From Porphyromonas sp. COT-239 OH1446 (GTDB taxonomy: Bacteria; Bacteroidota; Bacteroidia; Bacteroidales; Porphyromonadaceae), in the NCBI RefSeq assembly GCF_000768875.1, contig NZ_JRAO01000036.1:39906-103905 (forward strand): a stretch of DNA of 64,000 nucleotides, read 5' to 3'. Both the position numbers and the translations under genes were made by a program. Shown piece after piece: positions 36,478 through 45,517 of this stretch. The notes under the pieces are model-generated. The model saw only the letters and a list, made by a program, of their open reading frames with translations. It did not search any database and was not told the DNA's origin. The number at the start of each line of letters is the position of its first letter. Within the stretch, counting starts at the first letter, position 1.

Positions 36478-38322
36478 ATGGCAGATCATTATATCGTCTC
36501 AGCACGCAAGTATCGCCCCGATAGCTTTGCCTCCATCGTGGGGCAGGGGGCTATGTCTACAACCCTTAGGAGTGCAGTCCTCTCGCGCAAGATGGCACAT
36601 GCCTACCTCTTCTGTGGCCCTCGAGGTGTGGGCAAGACGACGGCCGCCCGAGTGCTAGCCAAGACGATCAACTGTACTCGTCTCAGCCTCGAGGCAGAGG
36701 CGTGCAATGAGTGCGAGAGCTGTCGAGCCTTCAATGAGCAGCGTTCGTTCAATATTTTTGAGCTAGATGCTGCCTCCAACAATTCCGTAGAAGATATCCG
36801 CACCCTGACAGAGCAAGTGGCCATGCCTCCTGCTCTAGGCCGATACAAAGTGTATATCATCGACGAGGTACACATGCTTTCGGCGGCAGCCTTCAATGCC
36901 TTCCTCAAGACCCTCGAAGAGCCTCCCAGCTATGCGATCTTCATCCTAGCTACCACTGAGAAGCATAAAATCCTGCCGACAATTCTCTCCCGATGTCAAA
37001 TCTACGACTTCAAGCGCATTACCGTTGGGGATATTGCTCGGCATCTGAGCTACGTCGCCCAAAGTGAGGGAATCGAAGCTGAGCCCTCAGCCCTAGACCT
37101 GATCGCCGAAAAAGCCGATGGAGGGATGCGCGATGCCCTCTCGATGTTTGACCGAGTGGCAAGCTTCTCAGAGGGGCATATCACCCATGCCAAGGCCCTT
37201 GACTGTCTAAATATCCTCGATCATAGCTACTTCATCCGTATCTTGGAGTGTCTGCTCTCTCGAGACCACCGCTCTCTGCTCTTGATCCTCGACGAGATCC
37301 TCGGCCGAGGCTTCGATGGGCAATTGGTCATTGGAGGGCTAGCCTCCTTCTGCCGAGATCTATTGGTCGCTCAGCATCCCGACACCCTTAAGCTACTCGA
37401 GAAGCCCAGTAGCGTCCTCCTCCAATACCAATCCCTTGCGCAGCGGTGCTCCCCAGCGATGCTCTTTGCAGGCATTAAGGCTCTTGTACAATGCGATCAG
37501 CAGTACCGAGCAGCTACGAACAAAAGGCTGCTGATAGAGCTTACCCTACTGACCCTCATCTCGACTTTTGCACCGAACGCAGCCGAGCAGCAACCCAAGG
37601 CGGCAGCCTCTGTCTCCACACCCCAAGCCTCGAGGTCAGTCAGCCCGATGCCGCAGCCGAAGGCGGGCAATCCTACCCATAACGTACAGGGTGTTCCTCA
37701 CAGAGAACCCGAGAGTGAGGCCTCGAGCACACCCTCTACAGCCTCTGAAGTAGAGCAACAGACTGCCGAAAAGGAGGAGATCCTAGAGACGCCACCTCGA
37801 GTGGCTATGCCCATCACGGCACAGGAGGAGGATGCCCGACGTGGACGAGAACGATTTCGAGGGATTAGGCGCAGGCCTACAGCCACCGCACAGGCCTTGG
37901 GGGCGAATGCTCCAGCGGATAACCCCTCGGAGGCCGAGACCGACGAGCGAGAGCCCATAGTCGAGGAGGCCCTACAGCGTGCCTGGATCTACTTCGCCGA
38001 GCATGAGCTGCCCCAGGAGGAGATCTTTGTACGCAAGACGATGCTTGGTGAGCTCCCAACGCTCATCGAGCCCGACGTGGCTGTGGTGCGACTTACCCCT
38101 TCGACAGCAATCATTGACCCCATTGTCGAGCTGCAGCCCCGGCTCATCCATTCGCTTCGCAAGCAGCTGCACAACGGGGCTCTAGAGCTACGTATCGAGT
38201 CCAAAGAGCAGCAGAGCATGCAGGTGGTCCTCAGTGAGGAGGCCCGCCTCGAACAGATGGAGCAGGAGAACCCTGCCCTCGGACAGCTGCGAGAGCGACT
38301 GAATTTACGCCTCATACGTTAA
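36478..38322 (+). CDS. dnaX: DNA polymerase III subunits gamma/tau
   Basis: 614 residues. ATPase of the clamp loader. Walker A GPRGVGKT lies at 47-54, zinc cysteines at C66, C76, C79 and C82, followed by IIDEVHML and the sensor region LATTEKHKILPTILSRC. Residues about 365-490 are a low-complexity linker rich in P, Q, E and A, followed by a tau-like C-terminal domain. No obvious slippery run of A or T was noticed in the linker, so a short gamma form is not predicted. First gene of dnaX-yaaA. Confidence 0.96.
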   Translation: MADHYIVSARKYRPDSFASIVGQGAMSTTLRSAVLSRKMAHAYLFCGPRGVGKTTAARVLAKTINCTRLSLEAEACNECESCRAFNEQRSFNIFELDAASNNSVEDIRTLTEQVAMPPALGRYKVYIIDEVHMLSAAAFNAFLKTLEEPPSYAIFILATTEKHKILPTILSRCQIYDFKRITVGDIARHLSYVAQSEGIEAEPSALDLIAEKADGGMRDALSMFDRVASFSEGHITHAKALDCLNILDHSYFIRILECLLSRDHRSLLLILDEILGRGFDGQLVIGGLASFCRDLLVAQHPDTLKLLEKPSSVLLQYQSLAQRCSPAMLFAGIKALVQCDQQYRAATNKRLLIELTLLTLISTFAPNAAEQQPKAAASVSTPQASRSVSPMPQPKAGNPTHNVQGVPHREPESEASSTPSTASEVEQQTAEKEEILETPPRVAMPITAQEEDARRGRERFRGIRRRPTATAQALGANAPADNPSEAETDEREPIVEEALQRAWIYFAEHELPQEEIFVRKTMLGELPTLIEPDVAVVRLTPSTAIIDPIVELQPRLIHSLRKQLHNGALELRIESKEQQSMQVVLSEEARLEQMEQENPALGQLRERLNLRLIR

Positions 38323-38353
38323 CTTCCCTTATTCTCATCTCCACGCTACGACT

Positions 38354-39124
38354 ATGCTTACCCTACTCTCCCCAGCCAAGACCTTTGCCTCTGCGAGCAA
38401 GCTGCCTCAGATCCCCACAGAGCTGAGCGAGCCGCTCCTCATCAAACAGTCTCGCCCAATCGTCTCCGAAGCTCTATCCATGAAGGCGGAGGAGCTCGGA
38501 CGAGCTCTACATATCAGCCCCAAACTAGCTCTAGAGGCTCATCGGCACTGGCAGAACTTCGTCGATCCTTCGATTTCGGGGGCAGCGGCTGCGCTGATGT
38601 ACTCGGGGATGGTCTTTCGGAAGCTCGGGGCTAAGACCTTCGACCGAGAGCAGTGGGAGTATGCCTGCGAATGTCTGCGCTTCACCTCTTTCGTCTATGG
38701 GCTACTGCGCCCAAACGATGAGATCAAACCCTATCGTATGGAGGGTAATGTATGGCTCGAGAGGGAGCGAAAGAGTGTCTTCGAATACTGGCGAGATGAC
38801 CTCACCCGAATGCTTATCGACGAGGTGCAGCAACGTGGTGGGGTGCTATGCTTCCTGGCAAGCGAGGAGATGAAGCAGCTCTTCCACTGGAGAGCTGTAG
38901 AGGAGGCTGTGCAGGTGATTAGCCCGACCTTCCTCACCCGCCAACCTGACGGTTCGACGAAGCAAATCGTTATCTATACGAAGATGGCACGAGGACTGAT
39001 GGCTCGCTCGATCATCCTCTCTCGCATCGAAGATCCCGAAGCTCTGCGCCATTTGAGCCCCGAGGGCTTCCTCTACTGCCCCGACCACTCCTCTCAGTCG
39101 GAGCTCGTCTATCTGATGGACTAG
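38354..39124 (+). CDS. yaaA: YaaA family peroxide stress protein
   Basis: 256 residues. The YaaA/DUF328 pattern is clear: LLSPAKTFA at the start, then FVYGLLRPNDEIKPYRMEG and CFLASEEMK, with a final ARGLMARSIILSRIEDPEAL. In E. coli the protein lowers free iron during peroxide stress and binds DNA. Expected in the cytosol. It lies 31 bp after dnaX. Confidence 0.94.
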   Translation: MLTLLSPAKTFASASKLPQIPTELSEPLLIKQSRPIVSEALSMKAEELGRALHISPKLALEAHRHWQNFVDPSISGAAAALMYSGMVFRKLGAKTFDREQWEYACECLRFTSFVYGLLRPNDEIKPYRMEGNVWLERERKSVFEYWRDDLTRMLIDEVQQRGGVLCFLASEEMKQLFHWRAVEEAVQVISPTFLTRQPDGSTKQIVIYTKMARGLMARSIILSRIEDPEALRHLSPEGFLYCPDHSSQSELVYLMD

Positions 39125-39213
39125 TGCCTACCCCTGCCCCAGCCTTGGCCCTGCACTGAGTGAAACCTACTACTCTCGCTCATCAATCAAACCTGACAAA
39201 TAAGTCTAAGTAT

Positions 39214-40098
39214 ATGAAGTCCTCCTCTACCCCCCTCTGGAGCAAGTTATCTGCCATCTGCCTCCTAGTCCTAGGCGTCTACGCCTGTGGGGTGCAACCT
39301 GCGCCATCACCCCTATTGGTCATGAGCTTCAACATTCGCTATGACAATCCGGATGATGCGCCGAACGATTGGACACACCGCAAGGACTCGCTCGCTGCGC
39401 TGATCAGGACGTATAGCCCCGATCTCCTGGGGACGCAAGAGGTGCTACACCAGCAGCTCACAGATCTCAAGGAGCGACTACCCGAGTACGAAGCCTATGG
39501 AGTTGGGCGGTTGGATGGTCGCCAGCAGGGCGAATACGCTGCTATACTGTATCGAAGGGATCGCTTCTCTGTCGAGGATGCGGGGTACTTTTGGCTTAGC
39601 GACCAACCCGAGGTTGCAGGGTCTATGGGCTGGGATGCTGCATGCGAACGAATTGCCACTTGGCTCATCCTACAGGACGAGAAGACCTCTCGACGGATTT
39701 TCCTGCTCAACACCCACCTAGATCATGTCGGAGGAGAGGCTCGCAAACGTTCGGCCGAGCTCATCAAGTCTAGGCTCAATCGTCTGGCGCAGGGCCTACC
39801 CGTGATCGTGATGGGAGACTTCAACGCAGCTCCGACAGACCCGGTCTATCGGATGATGACCGACGAGACCGATCCCCTGAGCCTAAGAGATACGAGACTC
39901 GAGGTCAAGCAGCCCGAGGGCGAGGAGGGCACTTTTCACAACTTCGCTCGCCTTGTAGCAAGCGATCGCCCCCGAATTGACTATATTCTAAAGAATCAAT
40001 ACCTAGAGACACTACACCAAGAGCACATCGCAACGGACAGAGGAGCAGTGTGTCTGAGCGACCACCATGCCGTCCTGGCCTGTTTGATCTATAGATAG
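39214..40098 (+). CDS. Endonuclease/exonuclease/phosphatase-fold lipoprotein
   Basis: 294 residues from the ATG at 39214. The GTG at 39160 gives an 18-residue lead that spoils the signal peptide. A lipoprotein signal with cysteine C25 (LGVYAC) anchors it to a membrane. The remainder is an EEP domain: MSFNIRYDNP, LGTQEVLHQQ with the metal-binding glutamate, NTHLDHVG, VMGDFNAAPTD and LSDHHAVL. This subgroup often acts on phosphodiesters or sugar phosphates, and a nuclease is also possible. Follows yaaA by 89 bp. Confidence 0.88.
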   Translation: MKSSSTPLWSKLSAICLLVLGVYACGVQPAPSPLLVMSFNIRYDNPDDAPNDWTHRKDSLAALIRTYSPDLLGTQEVLHQQLTDLKERLPEYEAYGVGRLDGRQQGEYAAILYRRDRFSVEDAGYFWLSDQPEVAGSMGWDAACERIATWLILQDEKTSRRIFLLNTHLDHVGGEARKRSAELIKSRLNRLAQGLPVIVMGDFNAAPTDPVYRMMTDETDPLSLRDTRLEVKQPEGEEGTFHNFARLVASDRPRIDYILKNQYLETLHQEHIATDRGAVCLSDHHAVLACLIYR

Positions 40099-40122
40099 AG
40101 GGGGTAGCAAGCCTCCCCCCTC
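40098..40122 (+). terminator. Weak GC hairpin after the lipoprotein gene
   Basis: GAGGGGG/CCCCCTC (40098-40104 with 40116-40122) starts at the stop codon. There is no T-run, so the call is weak. Confidence 0.4.
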
Positions 40123-40194
40123 GAGAGCCACTTCTATAGAGCTCACCCCTACTCACTCTCCGTCCCCTCTCCACACACTGCCATAGAGCCTCAA

Positions 40195-40352
40195 GAGAGA
40201 TATAGATAAGATTTCAATGGAGACTCAAATAGGATCGAAGATGAGACTCAAATAGGATCTCGGTCGAGATCCTATCGGGAGCTCAGGGCAAGCCCTGCCG
40301 AGAGCTCAACAAAAGGCCCAGGAGCGTCTCGATGGAGGATGCGATAGGATTG
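40195..40352. repeat. 23-nt-period intergenic repeat, locus E
   Basis: Two direct 23-nt units (GAGACTCAAATAGGATC type) are followed by an inverted unit. This creates a palindrome ATAGGATCTCG-GT-CGAGATCCTAT at 40252-40275. A further small hairpin AGGGC-AA-GCCCT is at 40285-40296. The block ends just upstream of the tmRNA promoter. Confidence 0.8.
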
Positions 40353-40354
40353 AT

Positions 40355-40385
40355 TTTGCCATGAAAGCAAAAGGTCGTATCTTTG
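40355..40385 (+). promoter_or_regulatory. tmRNA promoter
   Basis: TTTG at 40355-40358, a 19-nt spacer and TATCTTTG at 40378-40385 match the Bacteroidetes consensus exactly. The mature tmRNA begins 13 nt after the -7 box. Confidence 0.8.
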
Positions 40386-40397
40386 TAGTATCACTTT

Positions 40398-40800
40398 GGG
40401 GATGATTTGGCTTTGACAGCATGACGAAGTGATTTGTAAGCATGTAGTGCGAGGGTGGCCAGCACTATAATCTCGGACATCGAACTTTTAGTTGGCGAAA
40501 ACAATTACGCTCTTGCTGCTTAATCGAAGTACAGTAGATTTGAAGCTTAATCGCTGCAACAGTTGCGGCGACAAGACATCACCCAGAGAGCCCCGTCCCG
40601 AGGCGAGCTGATCATGGTGGTGCCGGAAATTCGGGAATCGCTCTCCTGACATCCTCTAGGGAGAGTTAAACTTAGAGGGATAAGTGCCCAGGATGGTCGC
40701 CTCTGCCGCACCTGGACAATGAAAATCGAAAGAGAGGATAAACATGTAGAAAGCGAGTTAGTTCCATGTTTGGACCGGGGTTCAAGTCCCCGCATCTCCA
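40398..40800 (+). ncRNA. ssrA: Transfer-messenger RNA (tmRNA)
   Basis: The 5' end GGGGATGATTTGGCTTTGACAG and the 3' tRNA-like end with GGTTCAAGTCC and GCATCTCCA are typical. The acceptor stem GGGGATG pairs with CATCTCC, with one G-U. The internal frame from 40494 encodes GENNYALAA and stops at TAA 40521-40523. With the alanine carried by tmRNA, the tag is AGENNYALAA. The terminal CCA is not encoded (the genome reads A-CA-T), so it must be added by tRNA nucleotidyltransferase. It rescues stalled ribosomes with SmpB, which is not in the window. Confidence 0.97.
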
Positions 40801-40807
40801 CATCGGT

Positions 40808-40839
40808 AGCGGGAGTATCTGAGGACAGATACTCCCGCT
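40808..40839 (+). terminator. tmRNA terminator
   Basis: A perfect 13-bp stem (40808-40820 with 40827-40839) with a 6-nt loop lies 7 bp after the tmRNA end. Confidence 0.85.
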
Positions 40840-40990
40840 TACTTTATCGCCCTATTCCCTGGGGATCTCCCTAGTCAAACGGATCACAAAAAACTTCTTT
40901 GCCGAGCCCTTTCTCGCTCTAGGGAGTATCGAGGATTATCGTTATCTTTGCCCAAATTTATAACGATCCTAGGCCCAAAGGTCTAGGGTA

Positions 40991-42085
40991 ATGTCCTCAA
41001 CCAGTATGCAAAAGCGCAAAAGAGCAACCCTAATCCTCGACGATGGGAGTCGATTCGAGGGCTATTCGTTCGGCTATGAGCAAGCAGTAGCCGGAGAAGT
41101 CGTTTTTAACACAGCCATGACGGGTTACCCCGAGAGCCTAACAGACCCGAGTTACCGTGGACAGATAGTGGTCATGACCTATCCATTGATTGGTAACTAT
41201 GGTGTCCCCTCCGATCAGAGAGACGAGCACGGAATTCATTTATATAGGGAGAGCGAGCGCATTCATACGCTGGCTCTTGTTGTATCTGAGTATTCCGAAA
41301 AGTATAGCCACTGGAATGCCATAAGGTCGCTCAGCGACTGGCTTACAGAGGAGCAGGTCGTTGGCCTCTCGGGTATTGATACTCGAGAGCTGACCAAGAC
41401 GCTCCGAGAGAAGGGCTCTATGCGGGGCAAGATCGTCTTCGAGGGCGACCGTGAGTCCGACATCCCCTTTGAAGATCACAGCCAGCGCAATCTAATGGCT
41501 GAGGTCTCCCCCACCGAGGTGCAGGTCTACGGCAATGGCCCTAAGAAGGTCGTACTCGTGGACTGTGGGGCGAAGAACAATATCGTCCGCAACCTCATCC
41601 GTCCCCATGTAACGCTCTACAGAGTGCCCTGGGACTATGACTTCAACCAAATAGACTACGACGGCCTCTTCTTGAGCAATGGTCCTGGAGACCCCAATGC
41701 CTGTCAGAGCACCATAGAGCACGTTCGCAAGGCCCTCGACAAAGGTAAGCCCATCTGCGGTATCTGTATGGGCAATCAGCTCCTGGCCCTAGCCTCTGGA
41801 GCTAAGGTCAGCAAGATGAAGTACGGCCATCGCAGCCACAATCAGCCCGTGCAGGAGGTGGAGACGAAGAGCTGCTTCATCACGAGCCAAAACCATGGCT
41901 ATGCCGTCGAGGCCACGACCCTGGGCTCGGGCTGGCGTGAGCGTTATATCAACCTCAACGATGGGACGAATGAGGGGATCTGTCATGAGAGCCTCCCCTA
42001 CTTCTCTGCACAGTTTCACCCCGAGGCTTGCAGCGGTCCTACGGACACGATGACCCTCTTCGACGAGTTTCTCAACCTGCTCTAG
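40991..42085 (+). CDS. carA: Carbamoyl-phosphate synthase small (glutaminase) subunit
   Basis: 364 residues. Releases ammonia from glutamine for CarB. The N-terminal CPSase domain (FNTAMTGYPESLTDPSYRGQ) is followed by a class I glutamine amidotransferase domain with C259 (GICMGNQ), H343 and E345 (FHPEA). A -7-like TATCTTTG lies at 40943-40950, 40 bp upstream, without a clear -33. Followed by carB after 57 bp. Confidence 0.97.
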   Translation: MSSTSMQKRKRATLILDDGSRFEGYSFGYEQAVAGEVVFNTAMTGYPESLTDPSYRGQIVVMTYPLIGNYGVPSDQRDEHGIHLYRESERIHTLALVVSEYSEKYSHWNAIRSLSDWLTEEQVVGLSGIDTRELTKTLREKGSMRGKIVFEGDRESDIPFEDHSQRNLMAEVSPTEVQVYGNGPKKVVLVDCGAKNNIVRNLIRPHVTLYRVPWDYDFNQIDYDGLFLSNGPGDPNACQSTIEHVRKALDKGKPICGICMGNQLLALASGAKVSKMKYGHRSHNQPVQEVETKSCFITSQNHGYAVEATTLGSGWRERYINLNDGTNEGICHESLPYFSAQFHPEACSGPTDTMTLFDEFLNLL

Positions 42086-42142
42086 GAGCAGCTAAGACAC
42101 AGGAGCTCAATTACCAATCACTGACAAATCGTAATAGTTGCA

Positions 42143-45100
42143 ATGATCAACAAGAGCAAGATCAATAAGGTGCTTCTGCTTGGCTCGGGGGCACTCAAGA
42201 TAGGTGAGGCTGGCGAGTTTGACTACTCTGGCTCACAGGCACTCAAGGCCATCAAAGAGGAGGGGATCAAGACAGTCCTCGTAAACCCTAATATCGCTAC
42301 CGTACAGACCTCTGAGGGTATTGCCGACGAGATATACTTCTTGCCAGTAACCCCCTTCTTCATCGAGAAGGTTATCGAGAGGGAGCGTCCCGAGGGGATC
42401 CTACTAGCCTTCGGAGGGCAGACCGCCCTCAACTGCGGTGTAGCACTACACAAGAGCGGAGTGCTGGAGAAGTATGGAGTTCAGGTGCTGGGGACGCAGG
42501 TCGATGCCATCGTCAATACTGAGGATCGAGACCTCTTCGTTACCAAGCTAGACGAGATCAACGTCAAGACCATCCAAAGCCATGCCGTGGAGGATCTCGA
42601 GGGGGCACGCCGTGCAGCCTCGGCCCTAGGCTATCCAGTCATCATACGAGCTGCCTATGCTCTGGGAGGTCTAGGTAGTGGCTTCTGCGACAACGAGGCT
42701 GAGCTGGATGAGCTCTGCTCCAAGGCGTTCTCCTTCAGCCCTCAGGTACTGGTAGAGAAGAGCCTCAAGGGCTGGAAGGAGATTGAGTACGAGGTAGTCC
42801 GAGACCAGTATGACAACTGCATCACGGTCTGCAATATGGAGAACTTCGACCCCCTCGGCATCCATACAGGCGAGAGCATCGTGATCGCCCCCTCGCAGAC
42901 GCTGACCAACAGCGAGCTGAATAAGCTCAGAGAGATCGCCATCCGCATCGTACGCCATATCGGGATCGTCGGCGAGTGTAACGTGCAGTACGCCCTAGAC
43001 CCTGAGAGCGAGGACTATCGAGTGATCGAGGTCAATGCACGCCTGTCTCGCTCCTCTGCTTTGGCTTCGAAGGCTACGGGCTATCCACTAGCTTTCGTCG
43101 CTGCCAAGCTGGGCCTGGGCTATGGACTTTTTGAGCTCAAGAACTCTGTTACCCGCAGCACTCCAGCCTTCTTCGAGCCCGCTCTAGACTATATCGTCTG
43201 CAAGATCCCTCGTTGGGACTTGGGTAAGTTTCACGGAGTGTCTCGAGAGCTGGGCAGTAGCATGAAGTCCGTCGGTGAGGTGATGGCTATCGGCCGCACC
43301 TTCGAGGAGGCCATACAGAAGGGGCTGCGCATGATCGGTCAGGGGATGCACGGCTTCGTTGGCAACAAGGAGCTCTCCATCGCCGACCTAGATGTCGCCC
43401 TCAGGCAGCCTACCGATACCCGTGTCTTCGCCATCAGCCAGGCTCTGGCCTCTGGCTACAGCGTCGAGGATATTCACCAGCTGACCAAAATCGACCGCTG
43501 GTTCCTCGACAAGCTCCAGAGCATCGTAGAGACGGCGAATGAGCTCTCCGAGTGCAAGAGTCTCGAGGCCGTCGAGGCCGAGCTTATGCTTCAGGCCAAG
43601 CGTCAGGGATTCTCGGACTTTCAGATCGCTCGCATGCTTGACTTCCCTGCCGAGCTCAAGGCTGCCGATGCTGCCCTGGCCGTGCGCCACTATCGTAAGG
43701 GCCTGGGCATCCTACCCGTAGTCAAGCAGATTGATACCCTGGCGGCAGAGTACCCAGCAGAGACCAACTATCTCTACCTCACCTATAGCGGTACGAGCAA
43801 TGATATTCGCTACGAGGACGATGGCCGTTCGGTAGTCGTACTAGGCTCGGGGGCATATCGCATCGGAAGCTCTGTGGAGTTCGACTGGTGTGGCGTTAAT
43901 GCCCTCAATACGATACGCAAGGAGGGTCTACGCTCTATCATGATCAACTACAATCCCGAAACGGTAAGTACAGATTATGACATCAGCGATCGCCTATACT
44001 TCGACGAGCTAAGCTTCGAGCGTGTCATGGACATCCTAGAGCTGGAGCGGCCCCGTGGAGTCATCCTCTCGACTGGAGGGCAGATCCCCAACAACCTGGC
44101 CATGCGTCTACATGCCGAGCGCGTACCCATCCTCGGGACTCAGGCCGAGAGCATCGACCGAGCCGAGGACAGGCACAAGTTCAGCGCAATGCTAGATAGC
44201 CTAGGCATTGACCAGCCTCGATGGAGAGAGCTCTCTAGCCTAGACGATATTGACAGCTTCGTCTCCGAGGTGGGCTATCCCGTGCTGGTTCGCCCCAGTT
44301 ACGTCCTCTCGGGCGCAGCTATGAATGTATGCTCCAATGATGAGGAGCTACACCGCTTCCTCAAGCTCGCAGCCAATGTATCGAAGGAGCACCCAGTCGT
44401 GGTGAGCCAATTCATCGAGCACGCCAAGGAGGTCGAGGTCGATGCTGTCGCCCGGGATGGTGAGATCATTGCCTACGCCATCAGCGAGCATATCGAGTTC
44501 GCAGGAGTGCATTCGGGAGATGCTACAATACAGTTCCCTGGGCAGAAACTCTATGTAGAGACCGTTCGTCGCATCAAGCGCATCAGCAGACAAATCGCCG
44601 TTGCCCTCAATATCTCAGGCCCATTCAATATCCAGTTCCTGGCCAAGGGCAACGATATTAAAGTGATCGAGTGTAACCTGCGAGCCTCTCGTAGCTTCCC
44701 CTTTGTGAGCAAGGTGCTCAAGATCAATTTCATTGAGCTAGCCACACGCATCATGCTGGGTCTCCCGGTAGAGAAGCCCTCCAAGAGTGCTTTCGACCTA
44801 GACTATGTCGGGATCAAGGCCTCTCAGTTCTCCTTCGCTCGCCTACAAAAGGCCGACCCCGTCCTGGGCGTCGATATGATGAGTACGGGCGAGGTGGGCT
44901 GCATCGGGGACGATACCAACGAGGCTATCCTCAAAGCCATGCTCTCGGTGGGCTATCGCATCCCAGAGCGTAGCGTCCTGCTCTCGACAGGTGGTTACAA
45001 GCAGAAGGTAGATATGCTCGATGCAGCCAAGCTCCTATTTGAGAAGGGCTACAGACTCTATGCGACACAAGGGACACATGACATGCTCGCCGAGAATGGC

Positions 45101-45373
45101 ATCGAGAGTACCCTGGTCTACTGGCCTAGTGATGAGGGCAAGCAACCTCAGGCTCTAGATCTGCTGCACGAGCGCAAGATTGATATGGTTGTCAATATCA
45201 ACAAGAACCTTACCGCTCGAGAGCTGACTAATGGCTACCGACTGCGCCGAGCCTCTATCGACCTCAACATCCCTCTGATTACGAATGCTCGCCTGGCCTC
45301 GGCATTCATTACCGCCTTCTGTTCGATCCCTCTAGAGGCCGTTCAGATCAAGAGTTGGAGGGAGTATAAGTAG
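42143..45373 (+). CDS. carB: Carbamoyl-phosphate synthase large subunit
   Basis: 1076 residues. Two homologous ATP-grasp halves: the first begins KVLLLGSGALKIGEAGEFDYSG, the second at about residue 565 with VVVLGSGAYRIGSSVEFDW. A C-terminal MGS-like allosteric domain follows (about 940-1076, LLFEKGYRLYATQGTHDML), expected to bind UMP or ornithine. It makes carbamoyl phosphate for PyrB and possibly for arginine. Confidence 0.97.
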   Translation: MINKSKINKVLLLGSGALKIGEAGEFDYSGSQALKAIKEEGIKTVLVNPNIATVQTSEGIADEIYFLPVTPFFIEKVIERERPEGILLAFGGQTALNCGVALHKSGVLEKYGVQVLGTQVDAIVNTEDRDLFVTKLDEINVKTIQSHAVEDLEGARRAASALGYPVIIRAAYALGGLGSGFCDNEAELDELCSKAFSFSPQVLVEKSLKGWKEIEYEVVRDQYDNCITVCNMENFDPLGIHTGESIVIAPSQTLTNSELNKLREIAIRIVRHIGIVGECNVQYALDPESEDYRVIEVNARLSRSSALASKATGYPLAFVAAKLGLGYGLFELKNSVTRSTPAFFEPALDYIVCKIPRWDLGKFHGVSRELGSSMKSVGEVMAIGRTFEEAIQKGLRMIGQGMHGFVGNKELSIADLDVALRQPTDTRVFAISQALASGYSVEDIHQLTKIDRWFLDKLQSIVETANELSECKSLEAVEAELMLQAKRQGFSDFQIARMLDFPAELKAADAALAVRHYRKGLGILPVVKQIDTLAAEYPAETNYLYLTYSGTSNDIRYEDDGRSVVVLGSGAYRIGSSVEFDWCGVNALNTIRKEGLRSIMINYNPETVSTDYDISDRLYFDELSFERVMDILELERPRGVILSTGGQIPNNLAMRLHAERVPILGTQAESIDRAEDRHKFSAMLDSLGIDQPRWRELSSLDDIDSFVSEVGYPVLVRPSYVLSGAAMNVCSNDEELHRFLKLAANVSKEHPVVVSQFIEHAKEVEVDAVARDGEIIAYAISEHIEFAGVHSGDATIQFPGQKLYVETVRRIKRISRQIAVALNISGPFNIQFLAKGNDIKVIECNLRASRSFPFVSKVLKINFIELATRIMLGLPVEKPSKSAFDLDYVGIKASQFSFARLQKADPVLGVDMMSTGEVGCIGDDTNEAILKAMLSVGYRIPERSVLLSTGGYKQKVDMLDAAKLLFEKGYRLYATQGTHDMLAENGIESTLVYWPSDEGKQPQALDLLHERKIDMVVNINKNLTARELTNGYRLRRASIDLNIPLITNARLASAFITAFCSIPLEAVQIKSWREYK

Positions 45374-45410
45374 TAGAGGACAGATAAGTACAATTAGAGA
45401 GCAAAAGAGG

Positions 45411-45440
45411 AGGTACTGGGCGTATATGCCCCAGGACCTT
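45411..45440 (+). terminator. Possible hairpin after carB
   Basis: AGGT-CTGGG pairs imperfectly with CCCAG-ACCT around GTATAT, 37 bp after carB. The tail has few T residues, so this is weak. Confidence 0.45.
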
Positions 45441-45517
45441 ACTCTTGGTTCGCAGGTGTCTAGGAAGAGGGGATGCTCCGTAGAGTATCTTTGCAGGACA
45501 CCAGTTAGTCGGCTTAA

